Positions 1 to 9,547 of a DNA stretch of 54,781 nt are shown one piece after another. The position numbers and the translations under genes were made by a program. The notes beneath the pieces are model-generated. The model worked only from the letters and a program-made list of their open reading frames with translations. It had not been told where the DNA came from and searched no databases. The stretch lies in NCBI RefSeq assembly GCF_001854805.1, contig NZ_MBLO01000035.1:1-54781 (forward strand), given 5' to 3'. The number at the start of each line of letters is the position of its first letter. Position 1 is the first letter of the stretch. This DNA comes from Pseudofrankia coriaricola (GTDB lineage Bacteria; Actinomycetota; Actinomycetes; Frankiales; Frankiaceae).

Positions 1-351
1 ACCATCGGCGAAAAGGCCGTCTACCTCGCGTCCCTGCAGGCCGGCAAGCCCTACGTGTGGGGCGCGACCGGCCCCAACGCCTTCGACTGCTCCGGCTTCG
101 CGCAGTACATCTACAAGCAGCTGGGCCGCTACCTGCCACGCACCGCCCAGCAGCAGTACAACGCGACGATCCACGTCCCGCAGTCCGCCAAACAACCCGG
201 CGATCTGATCTTCTTCGGCACCCCCGACAACATCACCCACATGGGCATCTACGCCGGCAACGGCTACATGTGGGCCGCTCCCCAGAGCGGCGACGTCGTC
301 AAGTACGAGCCGATCTACACCAGCCGTTACTACGTCGGCCGCGTCCTATAA
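1..351 (+). CDS. NlpC/P60 family cell-wall endopeptidase, C-terminal part (cut by window start)
   Basis: The frame is open from base 1, so the gene begins upstream; 116 residues remain, ending in TAA. The catalytic domain is visible: the nucleophile motif FDCSGF near residue 30 and the histidine motif THMGIYAGNG near residue 80. The family cleaves peptidoglycan stem peptides outside the membrane. It is roughly 85 percent identical to the protein at 11570-12619, so an N-terminal signal segment and Ig-like domain probably lie upstream. The position twelve residues after the histidine, often His, Glu or Asn in the family, is Ala here. Confidence in the family is high; the start cannot be seen. 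Confidence 0.93.
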   Translation, partial: TIGEKAVYLASLQAGKPYVWGATGPNAFDCSGFAQYIYKQLGRYLPRTAQQQYNATIHVPQSAKQPGDLIFFGTPDNITHMGIYAGNGYMWAAPQSGDVVKYEPIYTSRYYVGRVL

Positions 352-376
352 GGGCCCGGGAGCGGCCGGCTCGACG

Positions 377-397
377 CCGCGGGCATGCCGCCCGCGG
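377..397 (+). terminator. Hairpin downstream of the first NlpC/P60 gene
   Basis: Perfect 8-bp arms CCGCGGGC and GCCCGCGG with a 5-nt loop lie 26 nt after the stop codon. There is no clear U tract, which is common for high-GC actinobacterial terminators. Confidence 0.5.
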
Positions 398-578
398 ACC
401 GTCGGAAGAGCGGAGGAGCTGGCGGAGTGCGCCACGATCGGTGCATTCGCCGCTGTTACCGCGAGCCGGGATGTGATCAACCTCCTCGCTGGCGCCGCCA
501 ACAAGCAGATGATCGTGTTGGGTGAAGTCCCGGGTTCTCCGGAGACGGCCACCCCGTCTGAGCGTGCGGTAGTGCCTG

Positions 579-1010
579 TCAGCCTTCGGCCAGTGGGAGG
601 ATCCGGGTGAAGGTGGCACCGGCGTCGCGGGATTCGTAGATGCCGTCGCTGGTGGCGGCGAGCAGGTGGCCTTCGTCGACGGCGGTGAACGCCTGCGGTC
701 CGCCGCCGGGGATGGTGGAGACCCGCTTCCAGGTGGCGCCGGCGTCGGCACTCACGCTGAGCATGCCGGTCAGGTCCAGCCCGTAGAGGGCGCTGGCCGC
801 CGGCCAGGCGAGAAACAGCTGCACGGTGGAGCTGCGCGGCGGTGCGAAGGTCCGCCCGCCGTCGGTGCTGGTGGCGACGCCCCGTTCGGTGGTGGCGAGC
901 AGCAGGGTGCGGTCGGTGGGGCTGGCGGCGATGTCGGCGGCGGCGATGCGCGCGCCGGTCGCCCAGCTGGACCGGTGGGAGGGCGAGTCTGGCGGTGGCC
1001 TGGCCGCCAA
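579..1010 (-). pseudogene. BNR/sialidase-like beta-propeller protein, C-terminal fragment
   Basis: About 128 residues match the end of the actinobacterial F510_1955-type glycosylhydrolase/exo-alpha-sialidase-like family: repeated blades with S-x-D-x-G-x-T motifs (STDGGRTF, SADAGATW, SRDAGATF). These secreted propellers often sit in copper clusters. Similarity begins only near base 965; the 16 residues before it look random. The signal peptide and the first half of the propeller are therefore missing. The fragment abuts, back to back, another 5'-truncated gene that starts near 1010 on the other strand, so one deletion seems to have removed both gene starts and the shared promoter. Probably not expressed. 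Confidence 0.6.
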
Positions 1011-1372
1011 GTCCGGACCCGGACCTGCTGCGCCAAGCGGTTGCCGCCATGCGGCAGGTGGGCCAGTTCAGCCTGCACGAGCGGGTCACCAGCGACACCA
1101 GCCGCGGCCTGGGCACCCCGTCCGTGCTGTCCCTGTCCGGCACCCGGTTCCTGGACAGCGAACCCTATGGCACTGGCCAAGCCCCAGTCACCACCCGTCT
1201 CGGCGTCACCGCCGGGCAGACCCGGCTGGCCTTGGCCTACCCCGCCGAGGGCCTCCAGATCGAACTCACCCTTGCCCCCGATGGGAAGATCGTCCATGAG
1301 GTGCTCGCTGCCCCCAAACATCTGATTATCCGGAGCTTCGTTTACCCGACCCCGACGAACCCTGACCGGTAG
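1010..1372 (+). pseudogene. C-terminal fragment of a copper-cluster membrane protein (CopD/FixH-like tail)
   Basis: About 120 residues starting at DPDLLRQAV read as a coherent soluble domain and end at TAG 1370-1372. It resembles the extracytoplasmic tail found on actinobacterial CopD-type or related copper proteins (motifs FLDSEPYGTG, YPAEGLQIELTL, APKHLIIRSFVYP). No start codon or membrane part is present; upstream the frame is the antisense of the sialidase-like fragment. It is a 5'-truncated remnant created at the same junction as the neighbouring fragment. Family assignment is from memory and moderate; the truncation is clear. Confidence 0.45.
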
Positions 1373-1435
1373 CGGCCCGGACAGCACTCCATTCGCGACT
1401 CTCCGTAATCGCTTGAACGTCGAGCGTGGGCTAGC

Positions 1436-1924
1436 GTGGGACGTGTGGACCTGGCCTGCGGGAACACGACGTCGAGGTCGCACAGAGTCGCGGCGCTCGC
1501 TCTGCTCGCTCTTATCGCGGCCATCGTGGTCCACGGAATCCTGTGCGCCGTCCATGAGTCCCACGGGCTGCCAGCAGACCACCACCCTCGCACCGCGGTC
1601 GCCTTGAGCGCGCCGGACGTCACGCCCGAGGCGCACGCCGGCGAGCCTTCGGTCGCCGCGGACTCCCCGGAGATCCAGCCACCGTCCCCGATGCTCTGGC
1701 CCGGCCAAGACCATCTGGTGGTCGGTTGCCCTTCTCAGTTCATCCTCCCGGCACGATTGGATGCCGTGGCTCCAGCCTCTCCGGTCGTCGTGCTGCTGGG
1801 GCTGGCCGTGGTGCCGGTCCTGTGGGCGGCTACCGGCGCCAGGCCGGGACCGGCGTATCACCGCGGTCGCGTTCACGCGGTCACGCGCGGGCTCTTCATG
1901 CGGATATGCGTACTTCGAAACTGA
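1436..1924 (+). CDS. Small two-helix membrane protein, DUF6153-like
   Basis: Starts at GTG 1436 (GTG 1445 is an alternative) and encodes 162 residues. A hydrophobic segment near residues 18-37 is followed by a His/Asp/Glu-rich extracytoplasmic loop (HESHGLPADHH), then a second helix near 112-131 and a C-terminus ending CVLRN. The layout, including the CVLR ending, matches the protein at 12714-13226, which is followed by DUF305. Such proteins recur in actinobacterial copper islands; their role is not established. The loop histidines could bind metal, which is inference. Confidence 0.6.
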   Translation: MGRVDLACGNTTSRSHRVAALALLALIAAIVVHGILCAVHESHGLPADHHPRTAVALSAPDVTPEAHAGEPSVAADSPEIQPPSPMLWPGQDHLVVGCPSQFILPARLDAVAPASPVVVLLGLAVVPVLWAATGARPGPAYHRGRVHAVTRGLFMRICVLRN

Positions 1925-2124
1925 TCGACGGGTAGCGATCTTCTCTTCTGTCACCTAGCCGCTAACACCGTGCTTCGTCGTCTGATCGGCGGGCGCGCAG
2001 CGGCGCGGTCCGGTACTGGCTCATCCCCGTAGACGGTGCCTCGTAGGGCTCCGTCCGGTGCCGCCGCCGACCGTCGCCGCTGACGCCATGCACGCACGGG
2101 CATCAGCCTCGAAGGAACGCCACG

Positions 2125-3261
2125 ATGACATATGCCTCTGTCGCTGCCCGCACACCCGTCCTGACGCGTCCGGCAGGCGCGCCCCCGGCGACACGTTCCC
2201 TTGCCGACGTGGTCGGCAACACGCCGGTGCTCTGGATCCCCGACGTCTGCTTCGGGGGCACAGGCGGGTTCTGGGCCAAGCTCGAAGGTCACAACCCGGG
2301 TGGGATCAAGGACCGACCCGCCCTGCACATGGTGGCGTGCGCTCGACGACGCGGCGAGCTCGCTCCCGGCCGGCCCGTCATCGAGTCGACCAGTGGGACC
2401 ATGGGACTCGGCCTCGCGTTCGCCGGAATCACGTACGGCCACCCGGTCACGCTCGTGACCGACCCCGGCATGGAGCCGATCCTGCACCGCCTGCTGGTCG
2501 CCTACGGCACGCAGATCGACATTGTCGAGCGGCCACACCCCACTGGCGGATGGCAGCAGGCCCGGCGAGACCGCGTCCAGGCCCTGCTTGACGAGCATCC
2601 CGGCGCCTACTGTCCCGACCAGTACCACAACCCCGACAACGTGGCCGCCTACGAGCGACTCGCGCTGGAGCTGATCGAGCAGATCGGACGTGTGGACGTC
2701 CTCGTGTGCAGCGTCGGCACCGGCGGACACAGCGCGGGCGTCTCCCGCGTCCTGCGGGATTCCTTCCCCGACCTGCGGCTGGTCGGTGTGGACACCATCG
2801 CCTCGACGATCTTCGGGCAGCCCGCAGGGGCCCGGCTGATGCGTGGCCTCGGCAGCAGCATCTACCCGCGCAACGTCGCGTACGACGCCTTCAGTGAAGT
2901 CCACTGGGTAGCGCCCGGCGAGGCTGTCTGGGCCTGCCGGCGACTGGCCGCCACACGGTTCGCGACTGGCGGATGGAGCGTGGGCGCTGTCGCCCTGGTG
3001 GCATCCTGGCTCAGCCGGGGCACATCGTCCGACACCCGCATCGTCGCGATCTTCCCGGACGGGCCACAGCGTTACTGGAACAGTATCTATGACAATGACT
3101 ACTGCGCCGAGCACCAGCTGTTGGACGTGGTGCCCGCCTGGAACCCCGATGTGCTCGACCATCCAGCCGACCGGGTCGTGCGCCGGTGGACCCGCTGCGC
3201 CCGGGTGGTCGACCCGCTGTCGCATCCCGAGCTTGTGGGCTGCCGGGCAGCGCAGCGATGA
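2125..3261 (+). CDS. PLP-dependent cysteine synthase-family enzyme
   Basis: 378 residues, ATG start after GAAGGAACG. Fold-type II PLP enzyme: the cofactor lysine lies in [10 protein letters not shown] near residue 60, the substrate/PLP loop is [10 protein letters not shown] near 90, and the phosphate-binding GTGG is near 197. The family does beta-replacement on O-acetyl- or O-phospho-serine. About 60 extra residues at the C-terminus distinguish it from a plain CysK/CysM. The stop codon overlaps the start of the MFS gene (ATGA), so the two are translationally coupled. This arrangement recalls SbnA-like enzymes that make a small amino-acid product for an exporter. The real substrate is unknown. 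Confidence 0.88.
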   Translation: MTYASVAARTPVLTRPAGAPPATRSLADVVGNTPVLWIPDVCFGGTGGFWAKLEGHNPGGIKDRPALHMVACARRRGELAPGRPVIESTSGTMGLGLAFAGITYGHPVTLVTDPGMEPILHRLLVAYGTQIDIVERPHPTGGWQQARRDRVQALLDEHPGAYCPDQYHNPDNVAAYERLALELIEQIGRVDVLVCSVGTGGHSAGVSRVLRDSFPDLRLVGVDTIASTIFGQPAGARLMRGLGSSIYPRNVAYDAFSEVHWVAPGEAVWACRRLAATRFATGGWSVGAVALVASWLSRGTSSDTRIVAIFPDGPQRYWNSIYDNDYCAEHQLLDVVPAWNPDVLDHPADRVVRRWTRCARVVDPLSHPELVGCRAAQR

Positions 3262-4649
3262 CAGGGACCTGGAGCCAGATCCGGTCCTTCGACCGCCCGA
3301 TCCGGCTCCTGCTCATCAACCAACTGGGCATCAACATCGGCTTCTACATGCTCATGCCCTACCTGGCGAGCTACCTATCGGTGACGCTCGGGCTCGCGGC
3401 CTGGCTGGTCGGATTCGTGCTCGGAGTCCGCAACCTCAGCCAGCAAGGACTGTTCCTGCTCGGCGGAAGCCTCGCCGACCGCTTCGGCTACAAGCCGATG
3501 ATCCTCGCCGGACTGGCGCTGCGCACCGCCGGTTTCGCGCTCCTCGGCTTCGCCGAGACCATCCCCGTATTGATCATCGCGTCCGCCCTGACGGGCTTCG
3601 CTGGAGCTCTGTTCAACCCCGCGGTACGCGCCTACGTGGCAGCAGAGGCGGGCGAACGCCGGGTCGACGCGTTCGCGGTGTTCAATATCTTCTACCAGCT
3701 CGGGATCCTGCTCGGTCCGCTGATCGGGCTCGCTCTGCTGGCGATCGACTTCACGCTCGTGTGCGCCGTGGCCGCCGCGGTGTTTCTGTTGTTGACCGTC
3801 CTGCAAGCTCGGGCGCTGCCAGCGCGGACCCGAAACGAAAGCCCGAACATCGCCGGTCCTGAACCAGCCGGCGACAGGGAAACGAACAGCAAGGTTTCTC
3901 ACACCGGCCGCGGCGGCGAGGCGCCACTGTCCATTATCCGGTCCTGGCGTGTCGTACTAGCCAACCAGTCGTTCCTGCTTTTCGCTCTGGCGATGATCGG
4001 GTCGTACGTGTTGACCTTCCAGGTCTACCTGGGGCTTCCGATCGAGGTCAGACGCGCGACCGGCAGCGAGACCGGGGTAACGCTGCTGTTTGTCCTTTCT
4101 GGCCTGCTCACCGTGGCCGGTCAGGTTCGGCTCACCACATGGGTGAAAGCCCGCTGGACCCCCGGCCAGGCGATGAGCAGAGGACTGATCCTCATGGGCC
4201 TGGCATTCCTCCCGCTCGTGCTATCCGCTTCCTTCGACCAGCACGGGGCGGAAGCGTCCGCCCGGTCGCTTCCGGCCCAAGCGCTGGCGATGGTGCCAGT
4301 GCTGACCGCGTCCGCGCTCCTGGCAGTGGCAACCATGCTCGTCTATCCGTTCGAGATGGCCACCATCGTGACACTCGGCGGCGATCGCATGATGGGCACC
4401 TACTATGGCCTCTACAACACGCTCTCCGGGATAGGAATCGCCGCGGGAAACCTGCTTACCGGCGCCGCCCTCGACGCCGGGAGGAACATCGGGATCTCCG
4501 CGCTACCGTGGATCATTCTTGCGCTCACCGGTGGGCTTTGCGCGACCTCAGTCCACCGGCTTGACCGTGCCGGCCGCCTCGCTCCACCACAAGGTGTGAC
4601 CGTGAAACCCGAGACATCACGACCAAGAAGTGCCAGCCGAGCGGGATGA
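3258..4649 (+). CDS. MFS exporter coupled to the cysteine-synthase-like gene
   Basis: ATG 3258 overlaps the upstream TGA; 463 residues with about twelve membrane segments. The MFS loop signature [12 protein letters not shown] lies near residue 70. A hydrophilic central loop near 190-230 separates the two six-helix halves. No other gene is in the unit, so the likely job is to export the product of the PLP enzyme, which is inference. The C-terminus is basic and cytoplasmic. Confidence 0.85.
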   Translation: MTGTWSQIRSFDRPIRLLLINQLGINIGFYMLMPYLASYLSVTLGLAAWLVGFVLGVRNLSQQGLFLLGGSLADRFGYKPMILAGLALRTAGFALLGFAETIPVLIIASALTGFAGALFNPAVRAYVAAEAGERRVDAFAVFNIFYQLGILLGPLIGLALLAIDFTLVCAVAAAVFLLLTVLQARALPARTRNESPNIAGPEPAGDRETNSKVSHTGRGGEAPLSIIRSWRVVLANQSFLLFALAMIGSYVLTFQVYLGLPIEVRRATGSETGVTLLFVLSGLLTVAGQVRLTTWVKARWTPGQAMSRGLILMGLAFLPLVLSASFDQHGAEASARSLPAQALAMVPVLTASALLAVATMLVYPFEMATIVTLGGDRMMGTYYGLYNTLSGIGIAAGNLLTGAALDAGRNIGISALPWIILALTGGLCATSVHRLDRAGRLAPPQGVTVKPETSRPRSASRAG

Positions 4650-5004
4650 CGACGATCGGTAGGCCGCCCGCTGCCACCGTAGGCCACGTACGCTGAGATG
4701 GCGTACAGATGATTTTTCCGCGTGATCTCTCTCGGATCCGGCGGAAGAACAGTTATTTGCGGGACCTGCGCGACCGGTCCGGGCCAGATGCGGCTGGCCG
4801 CCTACCTCGCGGCCCGCGGCGGCGCTCGGGCCACTGCCGTTGGCCCGACCGGTACCGCCCTTGTGGGTGGCAGCATTGCTGACCGTCGCTGCTGAGGGCG
4901 CGGCGGCGCGTGGGTCGTCATGCTCGTACCGTGCGGAAGGCGCAGGTGACGGGCGGGCGCACGTGCACTGACGAGGCCGAGACCATCGCTGGCTGACGGA
5001 TGGT
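4650..5004. other. Intergenic region without a convincing gene
   Basis: No frame shows a recognisable protein. One dyad, GTACGC-N7-GCGTAC at 4688-4706, lies just after the MFS gene. The AT-rich patch near 4707-4760 is unlike its surroundings and could hold a promoter, but nothing starts from it. Confidence 0.4.
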
Positions 5005-5032
5005 GGTCCCCGCCCGTTGCCGAACGGGGACC
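5005..5032 (-). terminator. Hairpin downstream of the broken metal-binding protein gene
   Basis: Arms GGTCCCCG (5005-5012) and CGGGGACC (5025-5032) are perfectly complementary around a 12-nt loop, about 40 nt past the original end of the minus-strand gene at 5074. Confidence 0.45.
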
Positions 5033-5073
5033 CGCTGCCTGGCCAGGTATGAGCCGGTAGTGGCCTCGAGGTC

Positions 5074-5850
5074 CTATCCGACAGTGATGGTCATCGCGGC
5101 GGCGTGCAGGTTGCCGGCAGTCTGGAACTGCAGGAACAGTCGCCAGCTGCCGGACTTCGGCAGATTCGCCTCGAACGACAGGGCCGGGCCGCCGTGGTCC
5201 CCGTTGACGCTGTCCTGCGGGTGGAAGTGGGCGAAGGCCTGGTCGCTGGCGTGGATGGCGGTCAGGTGGGCCTAGGTGTCGAGGTAGGGCTGCAGGTCGG
5301 TGACCGGATTCCCGTCCTTCGTCACGGTGACGGTGAGCATGTGCGTCATCCCGGCCATCGGCTTGTCACCGGAGACGGTGAGGGTGTAGCCGTCGACGGT
5401 GGCGCTGGTCGCCGCTGCCGGTAGCGGGACGGTGGCAGCCGTTCCGGGGACGGTGACTGGTTGGCTGAGGACCAGGGGGGCGTTCGTGCCGCCGACGCGG
5501 GTGATGAACGAGGTGTACACCCGATAGGTGCCGGCTGGCGTGCCGGCCAGGTCGGCGGTCCAGGTGCCGTCGCTGGCCATGGTCGGGTGGACGTGCTGGA
5601 AGCCGGTGAGGTCGGACCGGACCAGGTAGAGGTGCATGAGCTTGGTCTGGTCCGGTTGGAAGGAGGTCACCGGCGTCCCGTCTGCGACGCGGATCTGGAA
5701 CCGGAACACGCTGGGCCGGTTGGCCGGCAACGAGGTCACCGCCGGGACGAACCGCAGGCCGCTGGCCTCGGCGGCGAGCCCGTCGCCCGAGGCCATGTTG
5801 CCCATGCCGGCACCGGTGCCGGACACGGAGCCCGCCGGCATGGAGACCAT
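5074..5850 (-). pseudogene. Secreted copper-cluster Ig-like protein, interrupted by an amber stop and lacking its signal peptide
   Basis: From GTG/ATG near 5850 the frame reads 192 residues to TAG at 5272-5274. It then continues without shift for 65 more residues that complete the domain (AHLTAIHASDQAFAHFHPQ, FLQFQTAG, TAG at 5074-5076). The family has His/Met-rich regions (MHLYLV, FQHVHP, AFAHFHP) and occurs beside CopA in actinobacteria. The codon at the stop is expected to be Tyr (TAC), so a single base change explains the break. The Met/Gly/Ser-rich N-terminus is present but no signal or lipobox is seen upstream. Either a true pseudogene or a base error; the missing export signal favours decay. 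Confidence 0.7.
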
Positions 5851-5978
5851 GGCGGACGACGTCGATCCAGCCGAGCTGGCAGGGTTCCGGAATCGTCGCC
5901 CACGACATCTCGACTGGCCTGATCGTCTCGCTCACCGAGGGTCCAGGAGCTACGCGGACGCCGGACTGGCGCCGTCGA

Positions 5979-7901
5979 CTATGAGGACAAGGACGCCGGT
6001 GATCCGGTGGTGCTCCCGGAGGCGGCCGGTCGGGCCACGGGGTCGGGCTTCCCCGCCCACGCCGCACTGAAGCGGCGTAGGCGTAGCGAGTTGGAGACGA
6101 CGAACAGGGAGCTGGCGGCCATCGCGGCGCCGGCGAACAGCGGGTTGAGGTAGCCGAGGAACGCCACCGGTATGAGGACGACGTTGTAGGCGAAGGCCCA
6201 GAACAGGTTGCCCTTGATGGTCCGCAGCGTGCGGCGGGACAGCCGGATGGCGTCAGCGGCGCCGCGCGGGTCGCCGGAGACGAGCGTCAGGTCGCTGGCC
6301 TCGATCGCGACGTCGGTGCCGGTGCCGATGGCCAGGCCCAGGTCGGCCTGCGCGAGCGCGGGCGCGTCGTTGACACCGTCGCCGACCATCGCGACGATCC
6401 GGCCCTCGGCTTGCAGCCGCTTGACGGCGGCCACCTTGTCGGCCGGCAGGACGTCGGCGATGACCTCGTCGATGCCGAGCTGGCCGGCGACCGTGCGGGC
6501 GGTGGCGGCGTTGTCGCCGGTGAGCAGGACCGACCGAAGGCCGAGGGCCTTGAGCGCCTCGACTGCTTCGCTGCTGGTTGGCTTGACCGTGTCGGCGAGG
6601 ACGAATAGTGCCCTGACGGTGCCGTCCCCGCCGGCGGCGATCGCGGTCTGTCCCGCCAGCGCAGCCTGCTGGCGGGCCCGTTCCAGCTCGGGCGGCAGTG
6701 GCATCGCCCAGTCGGCCAGCAGGGATGGCCGCCCGACGGCGATGGCGTGGCCGTCGACGACGCCTTCGACGCCGAGCCCCTGCCGGTTGGCGAACGACTC
6801 AGGCACCGGCAGCCAACCGACCTCGGCCCGAGCCACCCGAGCGATCGCCCGGCCGATCGGATGTTCCGAGGCGTCCTCCACGGCTCCGGCCAGCCGCAGC
6901 ACGTCCGCCCGCGTGGCCCCGTCGGTCAGGACGACATCCACGACGCGCAGCTCACCGGTGGTGACGGTCCCGGTCTTGTCCAGGACGATCGTGTCGACCC
7001 GTCGGGTCGACTCCAACACTTCGGGCCCCTTGATGAGCAGACCCAGCTGAGCGCCGCGGCCGGTGCCGACCAGTAGCGCGGTCGGGGTAGCCAGACCCAG
7101 CGCGCACGGGCAGGCGATGATCAACACGGCGACCGCGGCGGAGAACGCGAACGCCACGCTCGCGCCGGCCGCGAGCCACGCGCCGAGCGCCGCCGCCGCC
7201 AGGACCAGCACGACCGGTACGAAGATCCCGCTGATCCGGTCCGCAAGGCGCTGCACGGGCGCTTTCCCGCTCTGCGCGTCCGCGACCAGCCGGGCGATCT
7301 GCGCCAGCGCCGTGTCGGCGCCGACCTTGGTTGCCCGTACGACCAGCCGGCCGCCGGCGTTGACGGTCGCCCCGACGACGTCGTCGCCCGGGCCCTTCTC
7401 CACCGGCACGGACTCGCCGGTCAGCAGTGACTGGTCCACCGCCGACGAGCCCTCCTCGACGAGCCCGTCGGTCGCGATCTTCTCGCCGGGCCGCACGACG
7501 AACCGGTCGTCTACGCGCAGCTCGCCGACCGCGACCCGGTGCTCGGCGCCGTCGGCGTCGAGCACCGCGACGTCTTTCGCGCCGAGTGCCAGTAGGGCTC
7601 GCAGTGCCGCTCCGGCGCGCCGCTTGGCCCTGGCCTCGAAGTATCGCCCGGCCAGGATCAGGGTGGTCACGACGCCGGCGGCTTCCAGGTAGATGTGGTC
7701 GGTCGCGGCGTCGCGGTCGAGGACCACCTGGAAGCCCATCCGCATCCCGGGCATGCCCGCGTCCAGCAGGAACAGCGCGACGACGCTCCAGCACCAGGCG
7801 GCCAGTGTGCCCAGGGAGATCAACGTGTCCATGGTGGCGGCACCATGCCGCAGGTTGGTCCAGGCAGCCCGATGGAACGGCCAGCCAGCCCAGAACACCA
7901 C
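5979..7901 (-). CDS. copA: Copper-exporting P1B-type ATPase, N-terminally truncated
   Basis: 640 residues from GTG 7901. The catalytic core is complete: TGES at 161-164, the membrane CPC at 264-266, DKTGT at 308-312, SEHP in the nucleotide domain, [10 protein letters not shown], and C-terminal Cu(I) motifs AFAYN and [16 protein letters not shown]. The Cu-type set identifies a Cu(I) efflux pump. What is missing is the N-terminal HMA metal-binding domain and the first two helices. The frame is open upstream (reading [13 protein letters not shown], normal CopA sequence) to beyond 8030, but has no ATG/GTG/TTG before 7901. It follows BlaI and M56 genes on the same strand. It may be non-functional, or start at a non-canonical codon. 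Confidence 0.85.
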   Translation of the reverse strand: MVFWAGWPFHRAAWTNLRHGAATMDTLISLGTLAAWCWSVVALFLLDAGMPGMRMGFQVVLDRDAATDHIYLEAAGVVTTLILAGRYFEARAKRRAGAALRALLALGAKDVAVLDADGAEHRVAVGELRVDDRFVVRPGEKIATDGLVEEGSSAVDQSLLTGESVPVEKGPGDDVVGATVNAGGRLVVRATKVGADTALAQIARLVADAQSGKAPVQRLADRISGIFVPVVLVLAAAALGAWLAAGASVAFAFSAAVAVLIIACPCALGLATPTALLVGTGRGAQLGLLIKGPEVLESTRRVDTIVLDKTGTVTTGELRVVDVVLTDGATRADVLRLAGAVEDASEHPIGRAIARVARAEVGWLPVPESFANRQGLGVEGVVDGHAIAVGRPSLLADWAMPLPPELERARQQAALAGQTAIAAGGDGTVRALFVLADTVKPTSSEAVEALKALGLRSVLLTGDNAATARTVAGQLGIDEVIADVLPADKVAAVKRLQAEGRIVAMVGDGVNDAPALAQADLGLAIGTGTDVAIEASDLTLVSGDPRGAADAIRLSRRTLRTIKGNLFWAFAYNVVLIPVAFLGYLNPLFAGAAMAASSLFVVSNSLRLRRFSAAWAGKPDPVARPAASGSTTGSPASLSS

Positions 7902-8029
7902 CGGAGTCGCCAGCTGCAGGGCCGCCCACTGCCAGTAGTCGAACGGATCATCCCGTCCGGGCTGACGCGCAAGAAGCGGATTGTTCCGTCCGGGCTGGGG
8001 TCCGTCACCGGCCGACGCCCTCTCCGCGG

Positions 8030-8989
8030 TCAGCTGACCGGCAGGGTGAGCGGGCAGTAGAGGGCGTGCGTGACGGCCAGTATTGGTCCGGCGGCCACGG
8101 CGACGGGCGTGACCAGCACGGCGGCGACCAGCACGGCTCCGAGCATGGTGCGGGCGGTGCCGAGGGGGCGGGCGGGCTGCAGCAGGCGGCGGACCCGTCC
8201 CAGCGCGGTTGGCCCGCCGGCGGCGAGGCCGGTGTCGGGGCTGCCTCCGCCGGCCAGCGCCACCAGCGCGGCGGCCACCGACAGGCGTTCATGTTGGCGG
8301 GAGGCGGCGTCGTCGGCGGCCAGCTCGACCAGTCGGGCGAGTTCGGCACGGGCCGCGGTGAACAGCGGCACGGTGGGGAACGCCCGGGCGAATGCGTCCG
8401 CGCCGGCGACAACGAGGTGGTGCCGCCCGGTCAGATGGGCCCGCTCGTGGGCGAGCACCGCGTGCAGTTGGTCGACGCTTAGGGTCTCCAGCGCGGTGGT
8501 GGTGAGCACGACCTGCCGGGCACGGCCCGGCAGGCAGTACGCCGCAGCGGCCGGGTGGGGGATCACGACGGCGTCTAGGCCGGGTGCTGGCCGGGCCAGG
8601 ATGGCCAGCTTGGCGGCATGGGCGCGTCGGGCCCGGCCGGCGCGGACCAGCCCGGCCACGGCGCAGGAGCCGACCCTCAGCATCAGGACCGTTGTGAGCG
8701 TCAGCCCTGCGCCGGCGACCACGGCCCCGCCTGGTGTCGCGTACGACGCGCGCAGCGACATCACGCAGGCGCGCAGCAGCTCTGCGATGTCGCCGCTGAT
8801 CTTCGCCGTGGGGACCGCCAGCGCGAGCCCGGCCAGCCCGGTCGCGGCCAGTACCGACACCGACAGCGCCTGCCACAGGCAGATCGCCAGGCGCGGCGCC
8901 CGGTCGGCCCAGGAGACACCGACCAACAGCCGGGGGACGGCGGTGGCGAGCAGCGTCGCGTAGACGAGCAGCGGGACGGCGGCTCTCAT
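8030..8989 (-). CDS. M56 family membrane metallopeptidase (BlaR1/MecR1-like protease without sensor)
   Basis: 319 residues with hydrophobic segments near 5-25, 38-60, 88-110 and near the C-terminus. The zinc motif HExxH is visible as AHERAHL near residue 180, followed by a Glu-rich helix ([12 protein letters not shown]). It overlaps the BlaI stop by 4 nt (ATGA), so the pair is translationally coupled. In BlaR1/MecR1 systems the protease inactivates the BlaI repressor. Here no penicillin-binding sensor domain is attached, as in many actinobacterial pairs, so the input signal is unknown. Confidence 0.88.
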   Translation of the reverse strand: MRAAVPLLVYATLLATAVPRLLVGVSWADRAPRLAICLWQALSVSVLAATGLAGLALAVPTAKISGDIAELLRACVMSLRASYATPGGAVVAGAGLTLTTVLMLRVGSCAVAGLVRAGRARRAHAAKLAILARPAPGLDAVVIPHPAAAAYCLPGRARQVVLTTTALETLSVDQLHAVLAHERAHLTGRHHLVVAGADAFARAFPTVPLFTAARAELARLVELAADDAASRQHERLSVAAALVALAGGGSPDTGLAAGGPTALGRVRRLLQPARPLGTARTMLGAVLVAAVLVTPVAVAAGPILAVTHALYCPLTLPVS

Positions 8990-9429
8990 ACGGCTCCTCC
9001 TACGGAGGTCTCACCGCTGGCGTCCAGACTGCCGCTGGCCCGGCCGGCGCGAGCGAGCACGTCGCGTAGCAGCTGGGCTTCCTCGGGCGACATCTGCTCG
9101 ACGAAGTGCATCAGCGTCGCCGCCCGGTCGACGCTGTCCGCGAGCGCTTCACTCATCACCTCGGCGCTGTGCATCTCCCGGGAGCGGGTCGGTTCGTACC
9201 GGTAGGCCCGCCCGGCGAGTGCACGGTGCAGCCAGCCCTTGCGGTGCAGGTTGTCCATCACCGTCATGACCGTGGTGTAGGCGATCTGCCGCTGCTCCCG
9301 CAGTTGTTCGTAGACGGCCCGCACGGTCAGCGGGCCGGGCGCCGACCACAGCCGATCCATGACCACGGCTTCCAGGTCACCTAGTCCTCGCACGCCCTGC
9401 CCCTGCTCGGCATCACAGCCCTGATCCAC
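8986..9429 (-). CDS. BlaI/MecI/CopY-family repressor
   Basis: Up to 147 residues from GTG 9429; GTG 9393 with GGGG eight bases upstream would give 135 residues beginning MRGLGDLEAVVMD, the usual family start. The winged helix is clear (LTVRAVYEQLREQ, IAYTTVMTVMDNLHRKGWL). It precedes M56 and the truncated CopA. A dyad at 9465-9479, 36 nt upstream, is the probable autoregulatory operator. Family members dimerise and are cleaved by the partner protease. Confidence 0.9.
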   Translation of the reverse strand: MDQGCDAEQGQGVRGLGDLEAVVMDRLWSAPGPLTVRAVYEQLREQRQIAYTTVMTVMDNLHRKGWLHRALAGRAYRYEPTRSREMHSAEVMSEALADSVDRAATLMHFVEQMSPEEAQLLRDVLARAGRASGSLDASGETSVGGAV

Positions 9430-9464
9430 CGCCGCCCGCGCGTCGACGCGTCGCGCAGCGACCT

Positions 9465-9479
9465 ACGATCGCTCATCGT
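9465..9479. promoter_or_regulatory. BlaI/CopY-type operator, site 1
   Basis: ACGAT-CGCTC-ATCGT, perfect 5-bp arms around 5 nt; the dyad extends outward to CTACGAT/ATCGTAG (9463-9481). It lies directly upstream of the BlaI-M56 pair. It belongs to a set of seven dyads sharing the pattern AC(T/G)A(T/C)-N5-(A/G)T(A/C)GT. Confidence 0.75.
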
Positions 9480-9547
9480 AGTTCATCCGGCGGGACTGTG
9501 GACGCGGGCGTTCGCCTCGCGCTCCCGCCGGCGGTCGCGGGATGTGC

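Noticed and set aside
6208-7050. Long plus-strand frames antisense to copA, and similar frames opposite 8-9, 15, 34-36 and 52-53 kb
   Set aside because: They are shadows produced by high-GC third positions: Arg/Ser/Ala/Pro-rich, no family, and opposite well-supported genes.
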